From assembly GCA_032821775.1 (NCBI GenBank), contig JAVLRN010000013.1, positions 744,001 to 808,000 on the forward strand: a DNA stretch of 64,000 bases, read 5' to 3'. The notes under the pieces were generated by a model. It saw nothing but the letters and a program-made list of their open reading frames with translations. It was not told the origin of the DNA and ran no database searches. Source of the stretch: Sanguinoderma infundibulare (lineage: Eukaryota > Basidiomycota > Agaricomycetes > Polyporales > Polyporaceae). Both the position numbers and the translations under genes were made by a program. Positions 23,752-37,121 of this stretch are shown here, piece by piece. Numbering within the stretch: position 1 is the first letter of the stretch; each line of letters opens with the position of its first letter.

Positions 23752-24265
23752 CCAACCGTTAGCGTGGCGGGGATGAGCTCTGACCTCGGTCGCTGGGGAT
23801 GCTTGGCCACAGCCCCAAGAAAACGCATCGTATCACCCGAACGCCGCCCATCCACGCGTGTTGAACAGGTATTCTGGAATCCTGGGACTCCTCCCCACCA
23901 TCAGCATTTGTCGTGGCGGCCGTACAAGCTGTTTTGAACATGCTGCCCAAGGGCGCGCGGCCCGCCCCACCCAACAAATTTCGCAATTGCGCCCCAATTG
24001 GACCATCGCCTCGCCGTCAAACGGCGATCACAGAACGGCTTACGTCCTCTACGAACGCCATCCAACCGTCGGCGTGGCGGGGACGAGTTCTGGCCTCGGT
24101 CGCGGCGGAAGCTCGGCCGCCGCCCCCAGAAAACGTGTCATATCTCCCAAACGCCGACTATTCACGCGTGCTGAACTGGCTTTCGAGGATTCCGGAACAC
24201 GTCCGCACCATCTGCACTTGTTGGCGCGGCTGTCGAAGCTGTTTCGAGTTTGCTGCCCAAGGAGG
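23685..24265. repeat. Diverged 310-bp tandem duplication, unit B
   Basis: Two direct copies 310 bp apart, same as in unit A. Confidence 0.85.
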
Positions 24266-25533
24266 TGGACCTCAGTACGACGATTTTCGACTTTTTGAAT
24301 TCTGCCTCGGACGGGCCGGGCGTCGATTGTAATGGCTTTGGGAGATGTTCGCGGAGCCACAACGCACCTCTCAGCGTGGATACAACCATTTCGGAGTGGG
24401 GGAGGTGGAATATTGAAGGTTGGGACCTCCAATTTTTGTCGTAACTTACGTTGTACGTCCTTATTCGTCCAGAAATCAAGTCTATTATCGACTCGAACAC
24501 GTTTCTTGACTGTCGATGCAGTTTACGTGGCGATTCGAAGAGGTTCGTAAAATCGTGTTTTGGTCGTGATTCCATGGTGGTCGAGAATGTGCGCCCTCTC
24601 CCGCCCTCGGCTCTTGTCAGATGGCCAAGCGGACTGTTTCTACGGGCTCGGGGGATCATGTATAACGCTTGTGAAGCTTTGGTATCGTCTCCGGACGATG
24701 TTTTGAAAATTCTGTCTTGGCGGTTTTCGTCGGTGGGTGGGCCCGGGTGGCGCATCTGCTCTCCCGCCCCTCCTCTGCCCTCGGCGGTCATCTCGGCTGT
24801 TTAACGTGACTTTTCAAACCCTACAGGGATTGTGCAACAAATCTGGGATGGACACGACGGATGTTGCAACTCTGAATGATGCATTAGGGAGTGCTGGCGT
24901 GCATCTCAGATTCTCAGGGTGCGTCTCTTCGTCTTACCTATTCAACCCTTACTCAACCCGACCCTCCAACAACGCACAAACATTACCGCGGTCACAGAAC
25001 GGCAGTGCAGGAACGTCCGGGAGCTTGGCTCGGGCAGGCGCGCAAAGACGATCAATGACAACCCCTACCGCCTTTCGCGGTTCTCCGCCCGCACTCGAAT
25101 CATTATGCGATGATATCCACGCGCCGCAGTGTCATTCGTGATCGCTCCCGGGCCCGTCTATCGGATTTGAAAATGCGGTAGGCATGCGCGATAGCCTCAC
25201 CGTCGGACCAGACCCAATTTCTCAATTCCTGACATTTGGTCTCGTATGGCTGTCCAGTGCCCGAGGTGACTTCGGACGAGCCAGCTGAGTCACGCGTGCG
25301 TGATTATTTGTCAAAACGAACCGGTATGAGTGGGCGCGAATGTTTTTCGTCGGGCGGGCAAATCACTGATATCCACTGTATCTCTCCCGGCAGGGCTCCG
25401 CGCGCAATGAAACCGAGCGCCGTACGCCCCTCGACACTGGCCGCGACAATCGCGAGAGCTTCGGCTGCTGGTGGGTGCAGTGGGGAAATGCGCGATTTGA
25501 TCGCGGTTTCAAGGCCGCCGGCGAGAAAGTACC

Positions 25534-25854
25534 GTGCACTTTCACAGCGACTTTCTCCCCCATCCGGTCACGCTCGCTCACCTCCGCCGACGGTTCAACT
25601 TTGTCAGTAGCCACCTCCTGCGCAACGATTCCCTCACGGACATGTCTGACCGCTCCGTGCTGTACTTGGAGCTCTCGGAGTGGCTGGAGGTAACCGTCAA
25701 TTCTACAACCTCAATCATCTGCCCTGTATTGAGGGCCTTCAATAGACACGAGTCCCTCGCGAGTACGATGGCGATGCCGATAATGGTTGTCACCTCACTA
25801 AAGGCCGTTGCTGGGAAGAAGTCGTCACTGAAGGGGAACATTCGCGATGGGCTA
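25534..25854 (+). other. Unrecognised coding-like fragment, copy B
   Basis: Same open stretch as in unit A (LRRRFNFVSSHLL, MAMPIMVV blocks); family not recognised. Confidence 0.3.
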
Positions 25855-27323
25855 ACAATTGCACGGCGACAGGACGGCCGACTAGGAACGTTTGAGGGCT
25901 TGGCGCAGTGTCATACGACACTCCTTAGACCCTTGCCGAACTTCTCGGCCCCCGCGAACAGCGTCCCGGTGCAATATGACATCAAGATTGCGCTCGGGAG
26001 ATCAGGGCAAAGTTACCGACGCGACGGACTCGGATGCCGCGCCCGGAACACAGACCAGTAAGCGAAATTGGACACGGGCGGAACAGCGGGGTGAGTGACG
26101 TTTACTGTTGTGTATGATTGATGGTGTGGGCGGGCCCGACACGATGGATCATATATTGAATGGGAGACTGTCGGACTGGGCGCTGCTGAGCTGCGGTCCG
26201 CAGTTGTCGCTTGCTCGGATGGTATGAGAGGCCTAAATAAATCAATTGCACTGGGGTTCGTGACCCAGGCCATACGTGGAACTGTACATGTCATGATCCG
26301 AGCATGGTGTGATAGTTTGTGCTTGCTTAGGCAGATTATTGACAGCACACGCCAACGATCCCTCTCTCCTCTCTCCTCACTACCCATCCTTCCCCTGGCT
26401 CTCCCCCTTGGCTCGCCCCCTCTCCTCCACGCTTTTTCACCATCGCTGCACTGCTGGCTACGCCTACCGGTCCATTTTCAAGAGCACTACAAGCTGCAAG
26501 TCTACACCCGTGAGTATCCAGTTTGTGTTTCGTTTCCCACTCCCTCTTCGATTTTGCTCGTTTGAGCTCTGTGCATTCTCGTTTCAATCGAATCCCCATG
26601 CATTATTGTATTTCTTGCGAAAGACATGAGTATATACTGTGTCCTGTGTCCTCGCCGCGGGTCGCAGGATTGGTCTTTTCGCAGCGCGGCCATCTTCAGC
26701 GCCGCGTGCGGGAGCTCCTTGATGGCCTGCTCCGTGACCGCGATTGTCTTCGCAGCTGGCGTTTGATGTCGGGGAAGACGCGGTTGCGCTGGAGGACGAG
26801 GATCGGGGCGGTGGTCCAGAGCTTCCCCGAGCTGCACGCATGTGTGAGTCTCGCATCCAAGTGGAATTCCTAGGTTGACGTGCTCCCGAGTGCATTGCAA
26901 AGCGAAACACAATGCTCCCAGACGACCTCAGATAGACACATCAAGTCTCCCGGTCCCGAGAATGGGATTCCCATGCGCCGTGCAGGGAATAACCATCACG
27001 GGGCTGGAAGGCTTAATGTGTACGTTTTGAAGTCATTTAGACGTATGAGGAGCCCAGACGCATGATCGCGTCGACTCAGCCACCCTTCGTTCCTTGCGAG
27101 TCTTTTGTCACTCCTGCATTTGATATTTTGGAATTCCCTCCGTCACATGGCTCCTCTCAGTTGAAAGGGCCGATGTACCTGGATCACGTTCGAGCTCACG
27201 CTAGAGGGTGAGTCGTGTACGGTAGATCTTAAATCTTGAATCGGGCACTGATTGCGGACCATCTCTGTCCATCGCGCTGCATAGGCATCGAAACCGCTTT
27301 GACCGCTCGAGGCGAGACACATC

Positions 27324-27368
27324 TCTCCCAGCCGGGACGGGACGATTTTAAACGTCCCGGCCGGGAGA
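27324..27368. repeat. GC-rich hairpin, unit B
   Basis: Same 16-bp, one-mismatch stem with 13-nt loop as unit A. Confidence 0.75.
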
Positions 27369-27491
27369 CTTGATGGGTCTTGCAGGAGTCGTCCGGGAGA
27401 AGTGCGTCGCGCTGCGACGCGGGACCAGCTTCTCATGTTCGTCGCCGGAACTCCGCATGCCAGCGGTTGGGACCTATTAACTCGGAAATCA

Positions 27492-27569
27492 GCACTACCG
27501 TACGAACACAGTCTCTACGAACACATCCGGGACAACGAGATCTTCCTTGGCGTCGTTGGTATACTCGAA
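27492..27569 (+). pseudogene. PSY2/PP4R3-like fragment, copy B
   Basis: Same 26-codon scrap as unit A (LYEHIRDNEIFLGVVGILE). Confidence 0.4.
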
Positions 27570-27708
27570 TGTCGGTGGATCAAGCCACTGTCTAGGCTGA
27601 CAGCCGGCAAGGAGGTCACAAGGCGGTGTGCGAGAGGGCGTTTGGGAGTTCCGGTGAGTCGTACCAATGTTCAAGTCCGAGTCGCAGCCCGAGAGTCCAA
27701 CTGTCCTA

Positions 27709-28559
27709 CCCCGTCTTCTCCCGTCACCGAACGCGTATGTGCAGAAGCCCAACAACACGACCGACGCGTCGTCCAAGCCCGCCGCCGACGCGCCTTCCCT
27801 GCCCTCCTTCCACGGCAACTTCAACCTCTACGCCATGTCCCTCCGCTTCCTCAACTCCGTGTTCGCCCCCAAGCGCGACTACGCCGAGCTCCTTCCACGG
27901 CAACTTCGACCTCTACGCCATGTCCCTCCGCATCCGGCTTCAGGTTGATCGTCTTCATCGACGAGTACGGCTGAGAAAGCTGGCAGAGCTCCCCTGCGAT
28001 TCCTCAACTCCGTCCAAGCCCGCCGGCAATGTGCCTTCCCCGCCGTCCTTCCACAGCAACTTCGACCTCTACACCATGTCCCTCCACTTCCTTAACTCCG
28101 TGTTCGCCTCCAAGCGCGACTACGCCGAGCTCCTCAGCATCATCCGCACCTACCAAGCCAAGCCCGACAGCAGCGGCCAGATCTACATCCCCAAAGGCCT
28201 CGGCCACCGCCACTTCCAGACCCTGCCTTCCTGAAGCCGCGCGCCGTTCCAGCTCGCGCTCGAGGACGCGCTGACCTTCACCCCGCGCGAGGCCGCCAGC
28301 GCGTTCTTCTCCGAGCCCGCCAATGGGACGGCGACCCCGGGTGGGCAGCATTGACCTCGAGGATGGCCACTGCGGCATGTCATCGACGTTGGGCACATTC
28401 AAGACGCAGCGCGCGTGGGTGAGCGCGGGCGTGACGGACGAGGTGTTCGAGTGCTTCCTCTCTGGCAAGATCGTCTTCTCGGGCTTGTACCGCCGCAAGG
28501 GCACCGGCAAGAGTTATCCCTTCTGGGCAATCCATGCACGTGTCGGTGCAGAAGCAGGC
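27709..28559 (+). pseudogene. Rearranged pseudogene of gene Y, copy B
   Basis: Same structure as copy A: triplicated N-terminal block, stop after HRHFQTLPS, frame change into GSIDLEDGHCG. No exon 1. Confidence 0.85.
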
Positions 28560-29245
28560 CAGCCCAGTGAGTCCCAAATGAGTCCCAAGTCAAGTCCAGC
28601 GCAAGTCCTGACTCTCCAAAGCCCAGAGTCGCAATTTTACAAGAACAGAGCGGTGGCGGCGAGAGACGGAGTCGCGCGGAGGTGGTGGTGGCGGTGGAAG
28701 GAGAGCTGTGTCGGCTCTTGCTTGTACGTGTAGATAGGCGCTCGTGAACTTGGACGTGGTTTTGGGTCTGCGGCGGGCTCGTTTGTTTCGTTCCGGTCGT
28801 ATATCGTGCTCTATGCTTTTGTATATCTCGTGCGTATGTCTTGCCAATTCGAACATCTTGTTCCCCGAGAGCATCCACTAAAAGCTGCCCGATCCAACTC
28901 TGACCGCCCTCCTCCCTCTGAGAGTCCCCTCCATCTCCAATACAGCCCCCTTTGAGAGTCCATCTCCAATACTGCTCCCTTTGAGAGTACTAAGGCAAAC
29001 GATCGATCCGGGAGATTTCAGCGCAGATGCTCAGCCGCGAAACAAATATATTGATCCGCTCATTATGTACAGACGCACCCGCGCCCCGCTCTGCTGGCAA
29101 CCCTCTCCTCTGCCGCCCCTCCACATCCACATCCACACCCACGCCGATCCCCACGCGCCGCTCGACAACGTACCTCGCCCGCACCCCTACAGTCAGGCGG
29201 CAACCGAGAGTTCCATCCAGTAACACCGAGCCTGGATAGTCACGA

Positions 29246-31081
29246 TCAAGTCCGGAACCACTCATCCTCGAGGAGCTCCGTCGCAGTCGCCCGCTTTGCG
29301 GGGTCCATCTCGAAGCACCGCTCGATGAACGCAATCGTTGCCCGGATGTCCTCCTCGCTCATCCCCTCCGGCCGGTACGCTCGCAGGCGCCCCTCGACCA
29401 TGCGCGTGCGCGGCCTGGTGAGCCAGACGACTTCAACTGCGTGTCCGTCACGTAAGGCCGAGCTGAGGAAGCAAGAAAGAAGGCGCGATGGCACTCACAC
29501 CAGTCGGGCGGCTTGGAGGTAAAGTCTGGGGATCCGTGCGGGTTAGAGTAGAGGGCGTAGCTGGTGAGGCATATATACGTCTGTCCGAGAGCGGTGGTGA
29601 GAGGAGTTAGAAGTTAGGAGGGCGGGGCGGGGACCTGCGCACCAGGTGGCCGATGGCCCAGATGTTGACGGGCGGGGACCAGCGTTGCGGGGTGCCGCAG
29701 AGCGCCTCGGGTGCGGCGTACTTGAGCGCGGAATGGGCGTACTGTTGGAGCGTGGGGGGCTTGTTACCGCGTTCTGCGTGGATCTCTAGGAGACGTTTGT
29801 CGCGCGTGGCTGCGGTGCGTGGGCGGAAAGGCGGCCGGGGTGAGCATCGGACGGCGGCGGCGGATGGCACACTCGGCGCGACGCACCGTGCTCGCAGCGG
29901 GTCAGGCGGACCTCGAGGTTGTCCAGCGTTGGCGAGAGGCTAAAGGCGGGCAGCGGCTGGGACTTGAGCAGTGTGCCCGGGCTGAGGCCGGGGCTGGTCT
30001 TCAAGGGGCGCGCGCGGGTCTTGGTTGTCGACGGGATGCTGACCTTGGTCTTCGACGACGCTCTACTGCCCTTAGCTTTTGACGACGACGCCGACGGCGG
30101 CGGCGGCGGAGAGCCGTTCTTGGCATTCAATGGCGCACTATCTTTGGTTGTCGATGGCTCTTTCTTGTCCATGTTGTTGCTGGGTGGGGCATGCATCTCT
30201 GGGGGATGCGAGCGGAGAAAGTCGGCAATGTTGGCGGACAGGCTCTCTTTTGATCCTTGCAACGCGACCACGATGTTATAATGAGCAACGCCTGCATTTT
30301 TGTTGTGTCAGACATCGTCAAAAGATATTATCAGGGGCTGAAAAACGGTGAAAGTCGTACCAGGGTGAGTCCTCCCGGTGGAATGTATGTACTGCAGCGC
30401 GAGGAGGACGGTCTTGATGATCCTCTTCGTTACGGGCAGGGTGAACTTCTTGTTCGGCTGCGCCACCTGGAGATCGAGGAGCGTCGGGCCGGGAGGGTCC
30501 TTGACCACATACAGAACACTGGCGGTGTTAGGCAAGAAGACGGCGTGGGCGCGGTGACAGGCGAGGGCGCCAGGCAGGCCGTCGTTCTGGGCAGGGACGA
30601 TGTTGCGGATGTAGTTCAGACTCGTGGTCGGCGAGCGGGGGTCGGACCTGGACTCGAGGGCGAAAGTTCTGGAGTTGAGGCGGTCGAAGGTCTCGATTGC
30701 GACAAATCTTCGTCGGGAGGCGCTGTATTGAACACGATGGGGAGAGGACAGATGGAGGTGAGTTTCGCGACTGTTGTGGGATTGACGAAGGGCACTGTAC
30801 CCTCTGACGATGTGTTCTGCAAGCCATACGGTAGAGGTGGGATATCCGCGGAGCTTGCGCTGGATGCGGTAGTGATCTCCGCCGAGGGTGAGGGGGTGGC
30901 TGGGCTGGAAGTCAAGCAAATTCATCGTGCTGCGTGGAAAATCTACGAGGGCGCCGTTGAATACGTCTAAAGAGGATTTTGGATAGAGTGGGGAACTGGG
31001 TGGTGGTATTGGAGTCTTGAAGATGACGGGCCAGGATAGTATCCTATGCCAGACTCCGCTGACTTGGTCGACAAATCTCAT
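29246..31081 (-). CDS. SRPK-like pseudokinase, array copy C
   Basis: Five exons (30361-31081, 29887-30291, 29643-29809, 29499-29580, 29246-29436) join in frame to 521 aa. It is 8 residues shorter than A/B because of a 24-nt in-frame deletion in the Ser/Lys-rich insert of exon 2. Exon 1 has its own variant LLDLQVAQPNKKF where A, B and D have LIELQRAQPNMKF. The catalytic positions are lost in the same way. The only length change inside the coding sequence is a multiple of three, although the surrounding unit has frameshifting deletions. Confidence 0.8.
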
Positions 31082-31687
31082 GGCAACGGCAAAGCGTGCT
31101 GACGAGCCAGGATGGTGTTTGTGCCAAGTAGAGGCCTATGTGCTTGTCAGCGCTCAGCCTCGTCGTCTTCGTTTGCGCTTGTGGCCGGGTGGTGAAGCTT
31201 GAGATCTGGCCAGATCCCACCGCCGTTGAAAGTTAACCCGGTAGATATCCGCGCGATGCAGAACGAGCGATGCCACGTCTCGAGGAGTCTAGAGGCTCTG
31301 AGAGAACACGATCAGTATATACGAGCCAAGAGTCTTCTAAGAGCAAAAACATAGCAAGATGAGTGTATTTTACAGCGACGTGTTTGGCGGTGGCCACCAA
31401 ACTCACTTTTTGGTTCGAGTCGTCGTGGCGGCGATGGTCAGGCATGCGAGCGCCCAAATGCGTCAACGGCCCGCCAACCGGCCGCGCCCCAATTGCACAC
31501 AAGAGCACACAACGCGTCGCGTTGGTGGCACGGCCATTTCTTTCTTGCTCGCCATGCGGTCTGCATGACTTGTCGCTCTGGAGCTGTAGCTCTGGCATCC
31601 TGGCTTTGACTAACCTCTAACTTGTCCTGACATTCACTGGACGCTCCTGTTCATTACCTGGCAGTCTCGCCTTTATTTGTCAAGTGA

Positions 31688-31850
31688 ATGGCTACACCTC
31701 AGCCCTCGACATCGCACCAGGATGGCTCCATCAAGGTCCTCGACTCGGGCTCCATTCACAAGATCACCTCTGGTCAGGTCGTCGTCGACCTGCAGACCGC
31801 CGTCAAGGAGCTGGTCGAGAACAGCCTTGACACCGGTGCAACTAACATCG
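31688..31850 (+). pseudogene. PMS1 exon 1 fragment, copy C
   Basis: Same 54 codons (LDTGATNI form) and 5' splice site. The upstream element TTTAAATATTTGTC is shortened by 4 nt to TTTATTTGTC. Sequence beyond the start of the intron is not PMS1. Confidence 0.85.
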
Positions 31851-32439
31851 GTACGTCCTTCGCCTTCTCATTCTCGATCGGTCCGGGGTAGTCCGGGGTC
31901 CGGGCGGGGTAACGGGGGTCGGGTTGGAGTGATCTGGGGCGGGATTCGTTGTATCAGAGTTTGGGGACGGCTGTCTTGGGAGACTGGGCGGGTCTCGTCG
32001 CTGGGATGGAAAGGAGCGTGCGAAGCCTGAGTCCGTCGTTGCGTCAGATTGGGACACGCAAAGCAGGCGTGTAGCCTCTGCAGTTCCGCTCCCTCTCGCC
32101 TCTTCGTCTCGCATCGCATCCTCCGCACATGCGCGGCCGTTCGAGTCTGATATTCAACCAGACTTTCTCTGTCCTCGTCTCCACACCCAACCGACCGTAT
32201 ACTGCGAACCTTGCGATGCGTCCGACGCCACGAATCCTTGGAACCCCAACCAAGGCACAAACTCCAACGCAGAGTCGGACATCGAGCATCTCATTGCCCC
32301 CACTCGGCATCTTGTGGTGAGCATCCTCCTTCGGATTCCACGCTTCCTTCCCCCATGTTCGCCATAAGGCCGCTATACGGCCGCTCTTCCGTGCCCTGTG
32401 TCCGGTATCCACCCGTATTCAACCATGTGTCGGACCATA

Positions 32440-33184
32440 ATCCTAGTCAACTTTCTGCTGTATTTCTGCGACTTCCTCCCGCAAACACACACCCTTTTCT
32501 CCGTCTTCTGCCACATCGTCTGCCTCCAAAACTCCACCCGAACCTGGCCTTTCATATCATTGACCTCCCCGAGCTTTGTCCGGTCGTGCGTGCTCGTTGT
32601 CGCGGATCACGCAAGAAGCAAGACACAGAGCACACCGCTCGTACCGCCGACCTCCGCCCCCTCATGCCGTCCCGAACTTTGGCGACATCGCGATGTTCGT
32701 CGGCGTCTGCATGTGGCTCGCCCCGCTCTTCCTCTTCCTCAGCTTGAGTGCGAACGATAATGCGCTGCCCACCAACGCTGGTAAGTAATCACAACATCGC
32801 TTCCCCTCTGCCCCAGTCCGTTTTTCTCATCCTGTTTTACGTGTCTAGGTGAGCAACCGCCTTCTCCAAGCAAGCCGTACGTCTCTCTTCAAGGCGCTCT
32901 ATGACATGCTTTCCATCGACTCCCTCCCACGTCTTCGTCCCCGCGCACGCCGCCGGCATACGACTGAAGGTATCATTTCCCCGCGATCTCCGTCCGCCAT
33001 CCCTATCGTATCCCCTCGGCTCGGACCCGTGGGTGGCGTGAACCTGCCGTCTCCGTTGTTGTCGCCTCGCCTCGTGCCCAGTGACAGCCACTAGTCGCTG
33101 TCGAGACCGGGATCGCCGTCGAGCTTCACCCTGAGCCCACCACTGAAGCGGAGGACGAGTGATGAGTCTTCGCCAACGTGCGAG
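32440..33184 (+). pseudogene. SVP26: SVP26/TEX261-like gene remnant, copy C
   Basis: As in A and B, plus a 17-nt deletion at 32878 (after SPSKP) that shifts the frame of the tail exon. TAG at 33092-33094. This extra lesion fits absence of selection. Confidence 0.75.
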
Positions 33185-33553
33185 GTGAGTACGTACGCGG
33201 TGAACGAAGGCGAGGTGAGGATGCAGAGGACGCGGATGGCGGGGGGGCAATGCACGACACTCATGCCGTCCTCCCCCTTTCTTTACAGGCTTTATACCTT
33301 TTATCAGAGTCCGTGCGCAGACCGCGGACTCGCCCTCACCGTCATGCCATCTGTCAGGTCTGTTTCCGAGGCCCAGCCGTCATTACGTTCGCGTCCTTGG
33401 CGTCCCGTCTCGCCTCCCGCAAGCGAGCGCTCCATCTCCCAGCTCTCCCGAGTCCCGCCTATCCCAAACACACGCTTACTCTCGCCCCTGACCACCGTGA
33501 ATATTGCAGATCGGAACACACACGGACGTGGCCGCCGGTAGCCCAGCCCTATC

Positions 33554-33691
33554 TCTCGCCTGCCGAAGCCGAACCTCGTCGTGGTTCTCGAAGTTGACGA
33601 AACCGAAGCCACGACTCTCGTCCTCAATCGGACCATCGCCTCGCCATCGAACGGCGATCACAGAACGGCTTACGTCCTCTACGAACGCCAT
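33554..33691 (-). pseudogene. RRM (PABP-like) fragment, antisense, copy C
   Basis: Same RNP1-containing scrap with a few substitutions. It reaches directly into the single remaining copy of the 310-bp repeat. Confidence 0.45.
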
Positions 33692-35163
33692 CCAACCGTC
33701 GGCGTGGCGGGGACGAGTTCTGGCCTCGGTCGCGGCGGAAGCTCGGCCGCCGCCCCCAGAAAACGTGTCATATCTCCCAAACGCCGACTATTCACGCGTG
33801 CTGAACTGGCTTTCGAGGATTCCGGAACACGTCCGCACCATCTGCACTTGTCGGCGCGGCTGTCGAAGCTGTTTCGAGTTTGCTGCCCAAGGAGGCGGAC
33901 CTCAGTACGACGATTTTCGACTTTTTGAATTCTGCCTCGGACGGGCCGGGCGTCGATTGTAATGGCTTTGGGAGATGTTCGCGGAGCCACAACGCACCTC
34001 TCAGCGTGGATACAACCATTTTGGAGTGGGGGAGGTGGAATATTGAAGGTTGGGACCTCCAATTTTTGTCGTAACTTACGTTGTACGTCCTTATTCGTCC
34101 AGAAATCAAGTCTATTATCGACTCGAACACGTTTCTTGACTGTCGATGCAGTTTACGCGGCGATTCGAAGAGGTTCGTAAAATCGTGTTTTGGTCGTGAT
34201 TCCATGGCGGTCGAGAATGTGCGCCCTCTCCCGCCCTTGGCTCTTGTCAGATGGCTGAGCGGACTGTTTCTACGGGCTCGGGGGATCATGTACAATGCTT
34301 GTGAAGCTTTGGTATCGTCCCCGGACGATGTTTTGAAAATTCTGTCTTGGCGGTTTTCGTCGGTGGGTGGGCCCGGGTGGCGCATCTGCTCTCCCGCCCC
34401 TCCTCTGCCCTCGGCGGTCATCTCGGCTGTTTAACGTGACTTTTCAAACCCTACAGGGATTGTGCAACAAATCTGGGATGGACACGACGGATGTTGCAAC
34501 TCTGAATGATGCATTAGGGAGTGCTGGCGTGCATCTCAGATTCTCAGGGTGCGTCTCTTCGTCTTACCTATTCAACCCTTACTCAACCCGACCCTCCAAC
34601 AACGCACAAACATTACCGCGGTCACAGAACGGCAGTGCAGGAACGTCCGGGAGCTTGGCTCGGGCAGGCGCGCAAAGACGATCAATGACAACCCCTACCG
34701 CCTTTCGCGGTTCTCCGCCCGCACTCGAATCATTATGCGATGATATCCACGCGCCGCAGTGTCATTCGTGATCGCTCCCGGGCCCGTCCATCGGATTTGA
34801 AAATGCGGTAGGCATGCGCGATAGCCTCACCGTCGGACCAGACCCAATTTCTCAATTCCTGACATTTGGTCTCGTATGGCTGTCCAGTGCCCGAGGTGAC
34901 TTCGGACGAGCCAGCTGAGTCACGCGTGCATGATTATTTGTCAAAACGAACCGGTATGAGTGGGCGCGAATGTTTTTCGTCGGGCGGGCAAATCACTGAT
35001 ATCCACTGTATCTCTCCCGGCAGGGCTCCGCGCGCAATGAAACCGAGCGTCATATGCCCCTCGACACTGGCCGCGACAATCGCGAGAGCTTCGGCTGCCG
35101 GCGGGTGCAGTGGGGAAATGCGCGATTTGATCGCGGTTTCAAGGCCGCCGGCGAGAAAGTACC

Positions 35164-35484
35164 GTGCACTTTCACAGCGACTTTCTCCCCCATCCGGTCA
35201 CGCTCGCTCACCTCCGCCGACGGTTCAACTTTGTCAGTAGCCACCTCCTGCGCAACGATTCCCTCACGGACATGTCTGACCGCTCCGTGCTGTACTTGGA
35301 GCTCTCGGAGTGGCTGGAGGTAACCGTCAATTCTACAACCTCAATCATCTGCCCTGTATTGAGGGCCTTCAATAGACACGAGTCCCTCGCGAGTATGATG
35401 GCGATGCCGATAATGGTTGTCACCTCGCTAAAGGCCGTTGCCGGGAAGAAGTCGTCACCAAAGGGGAACATTCGCGATGGGCTA
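35164..35484 (+). other. Unrecognised coding-like fragment, copy C
   Basis: Same open stretch as in A and B with minor changes (STMAMP to SMMAMP, SSLKG to SSPKG); family not recognised. Confidence 0.3.
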
Positions 35485-36953
35485 ACAATTGCACGGCGAC
35501 AGGACGGCCGACTAGGAACGTTCGAGGGCTTGGCGCAGTGTCATACGACACTCCTTAGACCCTTGCCGAACTTCTCGGCCCCCGCGAACAGCGTCCCGGC
35601 GCAATATGACATCAAGATTGCGCTCGGGAGATCAGGGCAAAGTTACCGACGCGACGGACTCGGATGCCGCACCCGGAACACAGACCAGTAAGCGAAATTG
35701 GACACGGGCGGAACAGCGGGGTGAGTGATGTTTACTGTTGTGTATGATTGATGGTGTGGGCGGGCCCGATGCTCTGGATCATTTGTTGAATGGGAGACTG
35801 TCGGACTGGGCGCTGCTGAGCTGCGGTCCGCAGTTGTCGCTTGCTCGGATGGTATGAGAGGCCTAAATAAATCAATTGCACTGGGGTTCGTGACCCAGGC
35901 CATACGTGGAACTGTACATGTCATGATCCGAGCATGGTGTGATAGTTTGTGCTTGCTTAGGCAGATTATTGACAGCACACGCCAACGATCCCTCTCTCCT
36001 CTCTCCTCACTACCCATCCTTCCCCTGGCTCTCCCCCTTGGCTCGCCCCCTCTCCTCCACGCTTTTTCACCATCGCTGCACTGCTGGCTACGCCTACCGG
36101 TCCATTTTCAAGAGCACTACAAGCTGCAAGTCTACACCCGTGAGTATCCAGTTTGTGTTTCGTTTCCCACTCCCTCTTCGATTTTGCTCGTTTGAGCTCT
36201 GTGCATTCTCGTTTCAATCGAATCCCCATGCATTATTGTATTTCTTGCGAAAGACATGAGTATATACTGTGTCCTGTGTCCTCGCCGCGGGTCGCAGCAT
36301 TGGTCTTTTCGCAGCGCGGCCATCTTCAGCGCCGCGTGCGGGAGCTCCTTGATGGCCTGCTCCGTGACCGCGATTGTCTTCGCAGCTGGCGTTTGATGTC
36401 GGGGAAGACGCGGTTGCGCTGGAGGACGAGGATCGGGGCGGTGGTCCAGAGCTTCCCCGAGCTGCATGCATGTGTGAGCCTCGCATCCAAGTGGAATTCC
36501 TAGGTTGACGTGCTCCCGAGTGCATTGCAAAGCGAAACACAATGCTCCCAGACGACCTCAGATAGACACATCAAGTCTCCCGGTCCCGAGAATGGGATTC
36601 CCATGCGCCGTGCAGGGAATAACCATCACGGGGCTGGAAGGCTTAATGTGTACGTTTTGAAGTCATTTAGACGTATGAGGAGCCCAGACGCATGATCGCG
36701 TCGACTCAGCCACCCTTCGTTCCTTGCGAGTCTTTTGTCACTCCTGCATTTGATATTTTGGAATTCCCTCCGTCACATGGCTCCTCTCAGTTGAAAGGGC
36801 CGATGTACCTGGATCACGTTCGAGCTCACGCTAGAGGGTGAGTCGTGTACGGTAGATCTTAAATCTTGAATCGGGCACTGATTGCGGACCATCTCTGTCC
36901 ATCGCGCTGCATAGGCATCGAAACCGCTTTGACCGCTCGAGGCGAGACACATC

Positions 36954-36998
36954 TCTCCCAGCCGGGACGGGACGATTTTAAACGTCCCGGCCGGGAGA
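36954..36998. repeat. GC-rich hairpin, unit C
   Basis: Same stem-loop as in A and B, unchanged. Confidence 0.75.
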
Positions 36999-37121
36999 CT
37001 TGATGGGTCTTGCAGGAGTCGTCCGGGAGAAGTGCGTCGCGCTGCGACGCGGGACCAGCTTCTCATGTTCGTCGCCGGAACTCCGCATGCCAGCGGTTGG
37101 GACCTATTAACTCGGAAATCA

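Larger units (their letters stand above)
19175..29198. repeat. Tandem segmental duplication, unit B
   Basis: 10024 bp, same order of parts as unit A. From about 19430 onward it is almost base-identical to A. Its first 250 bp carry the C-type variants (for example CACGTAAGGCC in kinase intron 4, where A and D have CACGTTAAAGCC). Confidence 0.95.
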
